Below, one piece after another: positions 8,471 through 17,652 of a stretch of 23,834 nt of DNA; the first letter of the stretch is position 1, and each line of letters starts with the position of its first letter. Where the stretch lies: the NCBI GenBank assembly GCA_946481735.1, contig CAMLOU010000063.1, positions 1 to 23,834 of the forward strand. Direction: 5' to 3'. The stretch is from an uncultured Cellvibrio sp. GTDB taxonomy: Bacteria > Pseudomonadota > Gammaproteobacteria > Pseudomonadales > Cellvibrionaceae. The translations under genes and the position numbers were made by a program. The notes under the pieces were generated by a model. The model saw only the letters and a program-made list of their open reading frames with translations. It did no database searches and was not told the DNA's origin.

Positions 8471-8938
8471 GTGGATGGTTATGGGTTAGCGTGGATGATT
8501 TACGGTGTGGGTGCAGTGGGTTGCGCCGTGGCCGCTTTCTTGTTGTTCCGCCGGTTCGGGCGTGAATGGGCGATTTTCTTCTTTGTGTCGGTGCTGGCCC
8601 TGTTGCTGACGCCTTATGCAGTGGATGCCGAACAGATGCTGATGGCGCCGGCGATTTTCTTCATCGTATTGGAAGGCTTCGCGGAAGGGCTTGAAGCGGT
8701 GATGCCGATCATCATGGTAGTGTCCGGTGTATGGCTGGCAGGCTTGGTGATATCCCTGCTGGTGCAACTGGCAGCGCGACGTTTTTCACGGGGGGCGACC
8801 GGGTATACCGCGCCTGCATCCCACCAGCGGGAAACCAGTAAGCGGGAAACCGTCTATCGGGAAACGCGACAGGAAGAAGACCATGCCGATGAGGATGACC
8901 TGCCGGATCATACTATTCCCCTGCGCGCCGAGCGCTGA
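8471..8938 (+). CDS. small membrane protein with charged C-terminal tail, function unknown
   Basis: This is a 155-residue protein I do not recognise. It starts at GTG 8471, with AGAGGAG (8458-8464) at ideal spacing, and reads VDGYGLAWMIYGVGAVGCAV. Three to four hydrophobic segments cover about residues 6-26, 32-51, 55-70 and 76-96. A basic patch (AARRFSRG) marks the cytoplasmic face. The last 45 residues are hydrophilic, with a repeated RETSKRETVYRETRQE and then an acidic DHADEDDLPD stretch. It begins 18 nt after ycgN and is probably the last gene of the dnaX run. Its sequence gives no enzymatic motif. Confidence 0.8.
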   Translation: MDGYGLAWMIYGVGAVGCAVAAFLLFRRFGREWAIFFFVSVLALLLTPYAVDAEQMLMAPAIFFIVLEGFAEGLEAVMPIIMVVSGVWLAGLVISLLVQLAARRFSRGATGYTAPASHQRETSKRETVYRETRQEEDHADEDDLPDHTIPLRAER

Positions 8939-8946
8939 CCTGACGG

Positions 8947-8976
8947 GGCCAGTGAGTGCGCAATGCATCACTGGCC
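8947..8976 (+). terminator. hairpin after the dnaX-to-membrane-protein run
   Basis: GGCCAGTGA (8947-8955) pairs perfectly with TCACTGGCC (8968-8976) around a 12-nt loop, starting 8 nt after the last stop codon of the run. There is no clear U-tract directly after it, so it may end transcription weakly or protect the 3' end. Confidence 0.45.
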
Positions 8977-9022
8977 TATCCCACTGAATGCCTTGAATTT
9001 ATCCTCCTTTTGCCAGCAAAGA

Positions 9023-9050
9023 TTGCGAATCATGTGATGGCTGCTATAAC
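9023..9050 (+). promoter_or_regulatory. candidate promoter for the VWA protein gene
   Basis: TTGCGA (9023-9028) and TATAAC (9045-9050) are 16 nt apart, with an extended -10 TG at 9042-9043. The site is about 70-105 nt before the possible start codons and just after the hairpin that ends the preceding run, so a new transcription unit is likely to begin here. Confidence 0.5.
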
Positions 9051-9155
9051 TAAGCTGATATCCCCGATTCATCCAGGATTCAGGGCATTAGCCGCCTCGG
9101 GGCCCCATGCTTCAGGTTAATGACTGAAGCCAGCTACGATAAAAACAGGCCCAAC

Positions 9156-11165
9156 ATGCGCTTTTTTTCCCGTGTCGTCCTTCTCTTGTTGATCGCCGGC
9201 CTCCATTCTGTGGCTCACTCTGCCGATGTGAACCAGCCCCTGCCTGCCGATGTGCGGGTGCTGATTGATATATCCGGCAGTATGAAAAAAACCGACCCGC
9301 ATAACCTGCGTAAACCGGCGATGGAGTTGTTGGTGCAACTTATGCCGGACGGCAGCCAGGCAGGTATCTGGACCTTTGGCCAAGCCGTGAACCTGCTGGT
9401 GCCCCATCGCCCGGTAGACGACAACTGGATTACTACCGCTGCCAGCAAGACGGCCGGTATTACCTCTGTAGCGCTGTATACCAACATCGGTGAGGCGCTT
9501 GAACAAAGCACCTACGACCGTGAAAAACTGTCCGGGAATTACCGCCACAACATTATCCTGTTGACCGACGGTGTGGTGGACATCAGCCCCGACAGTAATA
9601 TCAACCAGAGCGAACGGTCGCGTATTCTTGATGAGCTTTTGCCAGCATTAAAAGCAGCGGGTTATATCATTCATACCATCGCGTTATCCGATGCCGCAGA
9701 CCAGGAATTGATGCAAACGCTCTCATTGAGTACCGATGGCGTATTTGCTGTGGCAGATACCGCAGAAGAATTGATGAGCACTTTTCTGCGGATTTTTGAT
9801 CAGGCGGTACCGGCGGAACGCCTTCCCCTGGAAGGCAACAGGTTTCTGGTGGATGACAGTGTGAAGGAGTTCACCGCATTGGTATTCCGCAAAACCGGCG
9901 CAGCACCGACAGTCCTGACGTCACCGGCGGGTGTTGCCTACACCGCAAGCAATACCAAAGACCAGGTCAACTGGTTCAGCACAGACAATTATGATCTGGT
10001 GACCGTACAACAACCGGCCGCTGGCGAATGGCTGCTGAAAGCTGACATTGATCCCGATAATCGGGTCACCGTGGTTAGCGATCTGCAATTGCAGGTTGCG
10101 CCCTTGATGAACAATGTATTGGTGGGACAACCACTCGAATTGCAATTTTTCTTTCAGGAAGAAAAGCAGCGTGTAACCAGTGCTGAGTTCCTGGGGTTGT
10201 TGACGATGCAAGCGCATATCAAACGGCATCACGATGAACAACAGTGGCAAATTCCCCTGGGCAAACGGCATCCTCCTATCGATGGTGTGTACCAGCATGC
10301 CCTGACAACCTTTGATGAGGCCGGTGATTATGTTGTGCGTGTGGTCATCGATGGAAAAACATTTCAGCGCGAGTTCAAACACCATGTATCGGTGATTTCA
10401 CCTTTTACGGTAACCCTTGATAAGGTCATTGAAGATCAGCAGCTTTATTATCGGGTCGATGTATCGCCCGATAAGCAGTTTGTTGATGTTGCCAACACAC
10501 GCATTGACGCGGCGATAAAAAATTCCGCCGGGCTCCATGAGGTCCAACCCTTATCCATAACCGACCAACAACACTGGCAAGTACGTGTAACGCCAACGAC
10601 GGAAGCCAATTACAGTATTGAACTGACGGTATCCGGCAAGCGCAACAGCGGCGCAGCCTTCACTGAAGTATTACCGGCGCAATATTTTTCCTATCCGCAG
10701 GCCGGTGATCCGGTTAATCCGGTGGATGTTGTTGAAGAGCAGCCAGCAGCACCCGAGCCGGTAGCAGAAGTGCCGGAGGAGCCCAAAGCTGAACCGCAAA
10801 CAGAACCGGTTGCGGAGCCGGTACCTTCAGGTGGTATCAGTAAATGGATGCTCTATTCAGGTATCGCCCTGGCAAATTTGCTGGTGTTTGGTCTGGCATA
10901 TTTTGCCTATCGCATGATTGTCAGCGGCAAAGCAAGCGAAGAGCTGGATGAAACAGAAGGCGCAAAAGTATCGGATAATCCCTCCGCCTCTGCTGAAAAA
11001 TTAGCGATGAAAGAAGTGGGGCAAACGCCAAAGGCAATAGACGTTTCCGCCGATGACCCGGCTGCGCATATCGCTATAGACGCTAATGAGAAAGGGGATG
11101 CGGATTTATTTCTGGATCTTGGTGATCTGGAAGATAACCCCGGTGATACGGATAAAGATAAATAA
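9156..11165 (+). CDS. membrane-anchored periplasmic VWA-domain protein
   Basis: This is a von Willebrand factor A-domain protein of unknown partner. From the ATG at 9156 (669 residues) it has a clean signal peptide (MRFFSRVVLLLLIAGLHSV, cleaved near AHSA). A VWA fold follows, with the MIDAS metal site DISGSMKKTD (about 38-47) and the LLTDGVVD strand. Beta-rich extracytoplasmic domains fill about residues 250-525. A Pro/Glu-rich spacer (PAAPEPVAEVPEEPKAEP) leads to one transmembrane helix (about 564-589) and an acidic cytoplasmic tail ending DLGDLEDNPGDTDKDK. An upstream ATG at 9120 would add 12 residues; both ribosome sites are weak. The layout resembles the TIGR03503 group as I remember it, which I could not check. 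It likely senses or scaffolds something in the periplasm. Confidence 0.85.
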   Translation: MRFFSRVVLLLLIAGLHSVAHSADVNQPLPADVRVLIDISGSMKKTDPHNLRKPAMELLVQLMPDGSQAGIWTFGQAVNLLVPHRPVDDNWITTAASKTAGITSVALYTNIGEALEQSTYDREKLSGNYRHNIILLTDGVVDISPDSNINQSERSRILDELLPALKAAGYIIHTIALSDAADQELMQTLSLSTDGVFAVADTAEELMSTFLRIFDQAVPAERLPLEGNRFLVDDSVKEFTALVFRKTGAAPTVLTSPAGVAYTASNTKDQVNWFSTDNYDLVTVQQPAAGEWLLKADIDPDNRVTVVSDLQLQVAPLMNNVLVGQPLELQFFFQEEKQRVTSAEFLGLLTMQAHIKRHHDEQQWQIPLGKRHPPIDGVYQHALTTFDEAGDYVVRVVIDGKTFQREFKHHVSVISPFTVTLDKVIEDQQLYYRVDVSPDKQFVDVANTRIDAAIKNSAGLHEVQPLSITDQQHWQVRVTPTTEANYSIELTVSGKRNSGAAFTEVLPAQYFSYPQAGDPVNPVDVVEEQPAAPEPVAEVPEEPKAEPQTEPVAEPVPSGGISKWMLYSGIALANLLVFGLAYFAYRMIVSGKASEELDETEGAKVSDNPSASAEKLAMKEVGQTPKAIDVSADDPAAHIAIDANEKGDADLFLDLGDLEDNPGDTDKDK

Positions 11166-11186
11166 GTCTGCGATTGTGTTTGCCTC

Positions 11187-11675
11187 ATGAATCAGATTGG
11201 CTACTCCTCACCTGCGTCGGCATTGTATCGATTGGAAAAACCCTTACCCGTGCAATATCCGCTTGTTAACCGTTTTTATAAACAGTGTGGTTATCGAGTA
11301 AATTGTGGGCGCCTGGAACAGGTGTACAGTTTGCGCGACATGCATTCAGTGGAGCTGCATGCCGCTGTGAGATTTTTATCGCAAGAGAATTATTGGCTGT
11401 TGCGTAACCTGTGTGTTGTAACGCACCGTCGGGGACAGGGCTTAGCGCGTTTACTTTTGGGGCAAATCCTGCAGCTGACATGGCAACCTGAAACTGCGGT
11501 GGGGTGTTATTGTTTCTCGTTGGGGCACCTGCAAACATTTTATGAGTCGCTGGGTTTTCAAACGATGCTACCGGAACAAACACCGGCAGCTATTGCCGAA
11601 AGCTATCAACGGTATAGTCAACATCAACCGCATTTGGTCCTGATGGGGCTGGTCGGGCGGTTGAATTTTTCCTGA
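11187..11675 (+). CDS. GNAT-family N-acetyltransferase
   Basis: This is a 162-residue GNAT acetyltransferase. The acetyl-CoA-binding motif A is visible as LRNLCVVTHRRGQGLARLLL (about 72-91), with the R-x-x-G-x-G/A signature. YPLVNRFYKQCGYRVN near the start is the family's helix 1, and FYESLGFQ marks the C-terminal strand. The substrate cannot be told from sequence. It begins 21 nt after the VWA gene with no terminator between, so co-transcription is likely, but no good Shine-Dalgarno is present. Confidence 0.85.
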   Translation: MNQIGYSSPASALYRLEKPLPVQYPLVNRFYKQCGYRVNCGRLEQVYSLRDMHSVELHAAVRFLSQENYWLLRNLCVVTHRRGQGLARLLLGQILQLTWQPETAVGCYCFSLGHLQTFYESLGFQTMLPEQTPAAIAESYQRYSQHQPHLVLMGLVGRLNFS

Positions 11676-11765
11676 CGAGCCCCATAGATTAAAAACAGCG
11701 CCATTTTCTTCACTATTGTTAAACAACCAAAGTTATATTCAACACGATTCACAAAGGAGTCTGCC

Positions 11766-12233
11766 ATGAAGATTGATATTGGTATCAAGAAAAGTGACCG
11801 GGAAGATATTGCCGAGGGTCTGTCCAGATTATTAGCTGACACCTACACCCTTTATTTAAAAACCCACAATTTCCACTGGAATGTGACTGGCCCCATGTTC
11901 CAAACCCTGCACCTGATGTTCGAAACCCAATACACTGAATTGGCGCTGGCCGTTGATGCTATCGCAGAAAGAATTCGCTCTATCGGTTTTCCTGCACCGG
12001 GTACTTACAAGCAATACGTTGAACTCAGCTCTATTAAAGAAGATGAGGGTATTCCCAAGGCAGAAGACATGATCCGCCTGCTGGTGGAAGGCCAGGAAGC
12101 GGTAGTGCGGACGGCACGCTCGCTGTATCCCGTCGTAGAAAAAGCCAACGATGAGGCAACGGCAGACCTGCTGACCCAACGCATTCAGTTACACGAAAAG
12201 ACCGCCTGGATGTTGCGCAGCCTGCTTGAATAA
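11766..12233 (+). CDS. dps: Dps-family ferritin-like DNA-protection protein
   Basis: Dps dodecamers oxidise and store iron and protect DNA from peroxide damage. The 155-residue protein shows the inter-subunit ferroxidase ligands: H37 in [11 protein letters not shown]49 in LHLMF, and D64 and E68 in [11 protein letters not shown]. It has no long Lys-rich N-terminal tail, so DNA binding, if any, would differ from that of E. coli Dps. The length is typical. AAAGGAG (11753-11759) is a strong ribosome binding site 6 nt before the ATG. It is a separate unit after the GNAT gene and is closed by a strong terminator. The symbol is given at family level. Confidence 0.92.
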   Translation: MKIDIGIKKSDREDIAEGLSRLLADTYTLYLKTHNFHWNVTGPMFQTLHLMFETQYTELALAVDAIAERIRSIGFPAPGTYKQYVELSSIKEDEGIPKAEDMIRLLVEGQEAVVRTARSLYPVVEKANDEATADLLTQRIQLHEKTAWMLRSLLE

Positions 12234-12259
12234 CATCGCGCTGCGCCAATAATCCCCAT

Positions 12260-12292
12260 GAAGCCCGGCCAATTGGCCGGGCTTCTTTATTT
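12260..12292 (+). terminator. strong intrinsic terminator after dps
   Basis: GAAGCCCGGCC (12260-12270), an AATT loop and GGCCGGGCTTC (12275-12285) form a perfect 11-bp stem followed by TTTATTT. It ends dps transcription 38 nt before the hrpA start. Confidence 0.92.
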
Positions 12293-12329
12293 GGTATCAT
12301 AGCGGCCATTCGAATGAGGTCGGTTTGTT

Positions 12330-15300
12330 ATGGCAGTTGAGTGGTCAGCATTAAAGCAATACCTGGATGGCGTGATGACGCGCGATAACCATCGCCTGGC
12401 ACGCCGTTTACAGGATATTGAAAAACTCGCGCGCAATGAAAAAGACTACTTGCCCCAATTACAAAAATGGGAACAGCAGGTATTGGCGTCGCACACATTG
12501 GTGAAGCAGCGCGGGGAATCTGCCGCTGCACCAATACACTTTCCTGATCTGCCGGTGTGTGAAAAACGTGACGATATTGCTGCGCTGATCGCTGCACATC
12601 AGGTTGTGGTATTAGCCGGTGAAACAGGCTCCGGTAAAACCACACAGATCCCCAAAATTTGTCTGGCTCTGGGGCGCGGCATCAAAGGCATGATCGGCCA
12701 TACCCAGCCGCGCCGGATTGCGGCCCATACGGTTGCCTCGCGTATTGCAGAAGAGCTGCAATCCCGGCTGGGTGAAAAGGTCGGTTATCAAGTCAGGTTC
12801 AGCGACCAGTCCAATGACCAGACGCTTATCAAGGTCATGACAGACGGGATCTTGCTGGCCGAGATTCAGCATGATCGTTTTCTCTCCCGCTATGACACCC
12901 TGATTATTGATGAGGCGCATGAGCGCAGCCTCAACATCGATTTCCTGCTCGGTTATCTCAAACAGTTGTTGCCGCGTCGCCCGGATTTAAAAGTCATCAT
13001 TACCTCGGCCACCATTGATGTGCAGCGTTTTGCCAAACATTTCAACGATGCACCGGTGATTGAAGTCTCCGGTCGCACCTACCCGGTGGATGTCTGGTAT
13101 CGCCCTCCGTTCAATTCAACAAGTGAGGAGGGTGAGGGTAGCGAGCGGGATGATGATCAATACCAGCAGATCATCGACAGCATTCATGAGATTGAACAGC
13201 ATGAAAAACACCAGGGCAAACGCGGTGGCGACATCTTGGTATTTATGAGTGGCGAGCGCGATATCCGCGAAGCAGCCAATGCGATTCGCAAAGCCCAGTT
13301 TAACCACTTGGAAGTGATTCCGTTTTACGCACGCCTGAGTCTTGCCGAGCAACAAAAAGTATTTGCGCCGCACACCGGGCGGCGCATTGTGCTGGCCACC
13401 AATGTTGCGGAAACCTCTATCACGGTACCCGGCATTCGCTACGTGATTGATCCGGGTTTTGCGCGAATCAGTCGTTACAGTTATCGCACCAAGGTGCAGC
13501 GTTTGCCGATTGAACCTATCTCCCGGGCCAGCGCGAATCAGCGTAAAGGGCGTTGCGGGCGCGTCAGCGAAGGTATTTGTATTCGTTTATACAGCGAAGA
13601 GGATTTTTTATCGCGGCCTGAATTTACTGACGCCGAGATCCTGCGCACCAACCTCGCTGCGGTTATCTTGCAGATGCTGCAATTGCGCATGGGGGATATT
13701 CATAAGTTCCCGTTTATCGACAGTCCGGACCACCGCCTGATCAGTGATGGCTTTAAATTGCTGGAAGAACTGCAAGCGGTCGATAGCAAAAACCAGTTAA
13801 CAACCATAGGCCAGCAGCTAACACAGCTTCCTGTCGATCCGCGTTTCGGGCGGATGCTGATAGCAGCCCAGACCTTCGGCTGTGTGCGGGAAGTGCTGAT
13901 TATTATCAGTGCGCTCTCGGTGCAGGACCCGCGCGAACGCCCGGCAGAAAAACAACAGGCTGCTGATCAATCCCATCGTCGTTTTTGGGTGGAAAATTCC
14001 GACTTTCTTGCTTACGTTAATTTGTGGGATTATTTCGAAAACCTGCGCCAAACCCTGTCGCAGAATCAATTGCGCAAACAAACTAAAAAGGAATTTTTGT
14101 CCTATCTGCGGTTGCGCGAGTGGCGAGATATTCACCATCAATTGCGTTTGACCCTGAAGCCGCTCAACCTGAAAGAAAATACCGAACCGGCCAATTACGA
14201 AGCGGTGCACCGCGCCTTGCTGACGGGGTTGTTGGGAAATCTTGGCTATAACGCCGAGGAGCGCGAATACGCCGGAGCGCGTAATCGAAAATTTGCGATC
14301 TTCCCCGGCTCGTCACTCGCGCGCAAAACGCCCAAATGGATAATGGCCGCCGAGTTGCTGGAAACATCGCGCTTGTATGCCCACACAGTCGCCAAAGTCG
14401 AACCGGAATGGGCATTGGGTGCAGCCGAACATTTGGTCAAGCGGCATTATTTCGAGCCTCATTACGACAGCCGCAGTGGCCAGGTCATGGCCTATGAAAA
14501 AGTCAGTCTGTATGGTTTGGTGTTGATCGAGAAACGTAGCGTGAGTTACAGCCGTATCGATGCGGCCCAATGTCGTGAGGTATTTATTCGTGCGGCCTTG
14601 GTGGAAGGGCAATACAACGATCATCCCAAGCGCCGGCAACAGCAACGCCACAAACCGCTGGATGATTTCTTTACGCACCAACAAGCCTTGTTGAAAGAAT
14701 TGGATGAACTGGAATCCAAAGCGCGGCGTCGGGATATTCTGGCCGATGAGCAAGTGTTATTTGATTTTTACGACGAACGCCTGCCCCGACACGTTATTAA
14801 TGTTGCCGGCTTCGAATCCTGGCGAAAAAAAGCAGAGCAGGACAACCCGCGTTTGCTTTACATCGACCGTGAACGCTTGATGCGGCATAGCGCGGGCGAT
14901 GTGACCGAAGCGCAGTTTCCCAATGAACTGGAATGGCGTGGTATGGTTTTTCCGGTGACCTACCATTTTGAACCGGGCCATCCGGACGACGGTGTCAGTG
15001 TGCATGTGCCGGTGAGCCTGCTGCATCAGGTTCCGGAACATCGGCTGGAATGGTTGGTGCCGGGTATGTTGCGCGATAAATGCATCAATCTGGTGAAGGG
15101 TCTACCTAAACCCTTACGCAAACATTTTGTGCCGGTACCGGATGTGGTGGACAAAGCGCTGGCAGCGATGGCGCCGGACAATAAGCCATTAAGCGAGGCA
15201 CTTGCGCTGCAATTGAAACGCCAAACGGCGGTAGATATTCCGGCAGATGCCTGGCAGCCGGAGCAGTTGGATAATTTTTATCGCTTTAATATCAAGGTGA

Positions 15301-16289
15301 TGGACGATCGTGGCAAGTGCATTGCGAGTGGTCGTCAGCTTACAGCCTTGCGCGAGCGTTATCGCGAACAGGTGCAACAAAATATTCAATCTGCCGCGAC
15401 TGATATTGAACGTGACAACATCCTGACCTGGGACTTTGATACCTTGCCCCAGAGCGTACAACTGCAGCGCGCCGGCATCAGTATTCGCGCCTATCCGGCG
15501 TTAGTCGACAAACACCAGTCTGTAGCTCTGCAAGTACTGGACAATCCACAGCAAGCATTGCATCTGAGCCAGCGCGGCATATCGCGTTTATATGTGCTGG
15601 AAGCGGTGCAGACGGTTAAATATCTACAAAAGGAATTACTGAAAGGGCAGGAATTAGCCTTGTCGGTGGCGGGCATTGGTAACCGCGAGCAGGTGGTTGA
15701 TGACATCCTGATGGCCAGCTTTTGTCAGTTATGCGTGCCGGATCAGCACGACTTGCCGCGCGATCGCAAAGCCTTTGATGGTCGCCTGAACACAGTTCGC
15801 GAACAACTTGTCAGTCATGCACAGGAAAATGCGGCAACCCTGGTGGCCAGTTTAAAGCTCCTGGTCGATGTGCGAAAGCAATTGAAACAACATAAAAATG
15901 CTCTGGCTTTAGCCTTTACCCTGAGTGATATCCAGCAACAATTGCAACAACTGTTTTATCCCGGGCTGATGTACAACACCCCGCGCGAATGGCTGGAACA
16001 GTATCCGCGTTACCTGCGCGCAATTCTCGCGCGTCTGGAAAAAGCGCTCTTGAATCCACAGAAGGATAGCTTGGCTATCACAGAGATTCAGGCCGCCTGG
16101 CAGCGGTTGAATGACTTTCTTGCCAAAGAAGGTGCCTTTCAGTTGGCGCAAAAACCTCCCCTGCAGACCTATCGGTGGTGGATTGAAGAACTGCGGGTGT
16201 CACTCTTCGCCCAGACGCTCAAAACCCAGGTGCCCATCTCAAGCAAACGACTGGACAAACAGTGGCAACTGGTCCTTGAACAGCATTAA
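12330..16289 (+). CDS. hrpA: ATP-dependent RNA helicase HrpA
   Basis: HrpA is a large DEAH-box RNA helicase linked to mRNA processing and, in E. coli, to rescue of stalled or collided ribosomes. The 1319-residue product matches the usual 1300 residues. Motif I is GETGSGKT (97-104), motif II DEAH (194-197) and motif III SAT in ITSATIDVQRF. Motifs IV to VI are present, with ETSITVPGIRYVIDPG and the QRKGRCGRVSEG arginine fingers. Winged-helix/ratchet and OB regions follow, and the long C-terminal DUF3418 region is intact to the end (LDKQWQLVLEQH). GAGGT at 12316-12320 precedes the ATG. It is flanked by the dps terminator and the bufferin operon and probably forms its own unit. Confidence 0.96.
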   Translation: MAVEWSALKQYLDGVMTRDNHRLARRLQDIEKLARNEKDYLPQLQKWEQQVLASHTLVKQRGESAAAPIHFPDLPVCEKRDDIAALIAAHQVVVLAGETGSGKTTQIPKICLALGRGIKGMIGHTQPRRIAAHTVASRIAEELQSRLGEKVGYQVRFSDQSNDQTLIKVMTDGILLAEIQHDRFLSRYDTLIIDEAHERSLNIDFLLGYLKQLLPRRPDLKVIITSATIDVQRFAKHFNDAPVIEVSGRTYPVDVWYRPPFNSTSEEGEGSERDDDQYQQIIDSIHEIEQHEKHQGKRGGDILVFMSGERDIREAANAIRKAQFNHLEVIPFYARLSLAEQQKVFAPHTGRRIVLATNVAETSITVPGIRYVIDPGFARISRYSYRTKVQRLPIEPISRASANQRKGRCGRVSEGICIRLYSEEDFLSRPEFTDAEILRTNLAAVILQMLQLRMGDIHKFPFIDSPDHRLISDGFKLLEELQAVDSKNQLTTIGQQLTQLPVDPRFGRMLIAAQTFGCVREVLIIISALSVQDPRERPAEKQQAADQSHRRFWVENSDFLAYVNLWDYFENLRQTLSQNQLRKQTKKEFLSYLRLREWRDIHHQLRLTLKPLNLKENTEPANYEAVHRALLTGLLGNLGYNAEEREYAGARNRKFAIFPGSSLARKTPKWIMAAELLETSRLYAHTVAKVEPEWALGAAEHLVKRHYFEPHYDSRSGQVMAYEKVSLYGLVLIEKRSVSYSRIDAAQCREVFIRAALVEGQYNDHPKRRQQQRHKPLDDFFTHQQALLKELDELESKARRRDILADEQVLFDFYDERLPRHVINVAGFESWRKKAEQDNPRLLYIDRERLMRHSAGDVTEAQFPNELEWRGMVFPVTYHFEPGHPDDGVSVHVPVSLLHQVPEHRLEWLVPGMLRDKCINLVKGLPKPLRKHFVPVPDVVDKALAAMAPDNKPLSEALALQLKRQTAVDIPADAWQPEQLDNFYRFNIKVMDDRGKCIASGRQLTALRERYREQVQQNIQSAATDIERDNILTWDFDTLPQSVQLQRAGISIRAYPALVDKHQSVALQVLDNPQQALHLSQRGISRLYVLEAVQTVKYLQKELLKGQELALSVAGIGNREQVVDDILMASFCQLCVPDQHDLPRDRKAFDGRLNTVREQLVSHAQENAATLVASLKLLVDVRKQLKQHKNALALAFTLSDIQQQLQQLFYPGLMYNTPREWLEQYPRYLRAILARLEKALLNPQKDSLAITEIQAAWQRLNDFLAKEGAFQLAQKPPLQTYRWWIEELRVSLFAQTLKTQVPISSKRLDKQWQLVLEQH

Positions 16290-16333
16290 CAAAATTTAAT
16301 GTAACGAAGCGCAAAGTCGCGCATCTATAGCCC

Positions 16334-16377
16334 ATCAAGAACGTATAGTTATTTGTGTGACGAATGATCTTGATTTT
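16334..16377 (+). terminator. weak hairpin with T-run downstream of hrpA
   Basis: ATCAAGA (16334-16340) pairs with TCTTGAT (16368-16374) across a 27-nt loop and is followed by TTT. The short stem and long loop make it a poor terminator candidate. Apart from it, the 174 nt between hrpA and bufA show no convincing sigma-70 promoter to my reading. Confidence 0.25.
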
Positions 16378-16463
16378 ACCGTCAGGCAACTGGTGCCGCG
16401 TGGTTTGCTGTGCTAGGTTTGGCTGGCTATTTCATCCCATAACGTTAAAACGGAGTCTTTGAT

Positions 16464-16772
16464 ATGAATAAGAAAACTGTGTCCCCGCTGGCTGCTGCTC
16501 TGGGTGTAGCTTTCATGGCTTCTGCAACACTCGCGCCTATGGCTTCTGCGGTAGAAAATCCATTTGCTGCTGAAACCTTGACCGCTGGCTACAACCTGGC
16601 AGAGAAAGATGCTGAAGGCAAATGTGGTGAAGGAAAGTGTGGCGAAGGTAAGTGCGGTGACGAGAAAGCTGAAGGCGAAGGCAAATGTGGTGAAGGCAAG
16701 TGCGGTACTGACAAGGATAAAAAAGCCGAAGGTGAAGGCAAGTGTGGCGAAGGTAAGTGCGGTAGCCACTAA
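16464..16772 (+). CDS. bufA: bufferin-type RiPP precursor, EGKCG-repeat secreted peptide (DUF2282-like)
   Basis: This is a 102-residue precursor. A Sec signal peptide (MNKKTVSPLAAALGVAFMAS onward) ends at PMASA, near residue 29. A short spacer follows, then a Lys/Glu/Gly-rich core with seven EGKCG units holding cysteines 54, 59, 64, 75, 80, 94 and 99. The bufferins are a known RiPP family. Their EGKCG cysteines are modified by an MNIO enzyme with a DUF2063 partner (to thiooxazole-type groups in the studied case), and the secreted peptide sequesters copper. The two expected enzymes follow directly. GGAG (16452-16455) gives a good ribosome site. Copper binding here is inferred. The end of the core and the number of modified cysteines cannot be read from sequence. 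Confidence 0.9.
   Translation: MNKKTVSPLAAALGVAFMASATLAPMASAVENPFAAETLTAGYNLAEKDAEGKCGEGKCGEGKCGDEKAEGEGKCGEGKCGTDKDKKAEGEGKCGEGKCGSH
16614..16763 (+). repeat. 15-bp EGKCG-coding repeats in bufA
   Basis: Seven 15-bp units of the form GAAGGYAARTGYGGY are arranged as blocks of three, two and two. The blocks are separated by GATGAGAAAGCT-like and ACTGACAAGGATAAAAAA-like spacers. The units differ mainly at third codon positions, so the peptide motif is being kept while the DNA drifts. Confidence 0.9.
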
Positions 16773-16790
16773 TCCTTATCTGGTGCAGTG

Positions 16791-17648
16791 ATGACCATCA
16801 CACCGGTACACGGCGCAGGCTTGGGCTTGCGCCGTAACTTGCTAAACAGCTTACGGGATACCACCACGGCCGACATTCAGTTTATGGAGGTTGCTCCGGA
16901 AAACTGGATTAACGTGGGTGGGCGTTTTGGTAAGCAATTCCGCGCTTACACCGAGCGCTTTCCATTTGTTTGCCATGGCTTGTCCCTGTCTATCGGTTCC
17001 CCGGCGCCCCTTAACGTAGAACTGCTCTATGCAGTCAAAGACTTCCTGCGTGAGCACAACATTCGCTACTACAGCGAGCACCTCAGTTACTGTAGCGACG
17101 ATGGCCAGCTTTATGATTTATTGCCGATCCCGTTTACCGAAGAGGCGGTGCATTATGTTGCCGGTCGGATTCGCCAGGCCCAGGATATTCTTGAACAACG
17201 TATCGCCATTGAAAATGCCTCCTATTATTGCGCGCCGCAACAGGAGATGAGCGAAAGCGAGTTTATCAACGCGGTAATCAATGAGGCGGATTGCGATTTA
17301 CTGCTGGACGTTAACAACGTCTATGTCAACAGCATCAACCATCGTTACGATCCACTGGAATTTCTTAAAGCCTTGCCCGGTGAGCGCACGGCCTACATGC
17401 ATATCGCGGGACACTTTCACGAGGCGGAAGACCTGCGGGTCGATACGCACGGTGCACCGGTAATTCCCTCTGTTTGGGCGTTACTGGAAAGTGCTTACCA
17501 GCTTTATGGTGTTAAACCCACCTTGCTGGAACGGGATTTTAATATTCCTCCCCTGGCAGAGTTGTTGGATGAGGTTAAGCAGATTCAACGGCTGCAAGCG
17601 CAATGTGATACTGCTTATACCACCCGGCCCAAAGCAATCGGTGGTTGA
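16791..17648 (+). CDS. bufB: MNIO-family (DUF692) multinuclear iron oxidase, BufB-like
   Basis: This is a 285-residue TIM-barrel enzyme of the MNIO (MbnB/DUF692) family, which uses two or three iron atoms and O2 to rebuild cysteines in peptide precursors. The family's metal-ligand motifs are all visible: H62 in [11 protein letters not shown]97 in SEHLSY, E141 in AIENASYY, D173 and N175/N176 in [11 protein letters not shown]204 and H208 in [10 protein letters not shown]218 and H220 in DTHGAP, and E247 in LLERDFNIP. The substrate is presumably the EGKCG precursor encoded 18 nt upstream. I chose ATG 16791; a GTG codon directly before it (16788) would add one residue. The ribosome site is poor, so coupling with bufA is likely. 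Confidence 0.92.
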   Translation: MTITPVHGAGLGLRRNLLNSLRDTTTADIQFMEVAPENWINVGGRFGKQFRAYTERFPFVCHGLSLSIGSPAPLNVELLYAVKDFLREHNIRYYSEHLSYCSDDGQLYDLLPIPFTEEAVHYVAGRIRQAQDILEQRIAIENASYYCAPQQEMSESEFINAVINEADCDLLLDVNNVYVNSINHRYDPLEFLKALPGERTAYMHIAGHFHEAEDLRVDTHGAPVIPSVWALLESAYQLYGVKPTLLERDFNIPPLAELLDEVKQIQRLQAQCDTAYTTRPKAIGG

Positions 17649-17652
17649 CCCC

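Noticed and set aside
16391..16408. Possible sigma-54 promoter (TGG...TTGC) upstream of bufA.
   Set aside because: The GG and GC elements are 13 nt apart instead of the required 10.
16413..16769. Minus-strand frame rich in Ala/Thr/Phe that looks like a membrane protein.
   Set aside because: It is the antisense of the EGKCG repeats of bufA; the apparent hydrophobic repeat is a by-product of the repeat DNA.
17491..17652. Upstream extension of bufC to 17491.
   Set aside because: It lies wholly inside bufB in another frame, and the added residues are unlike the DUF2063 N-terminus.
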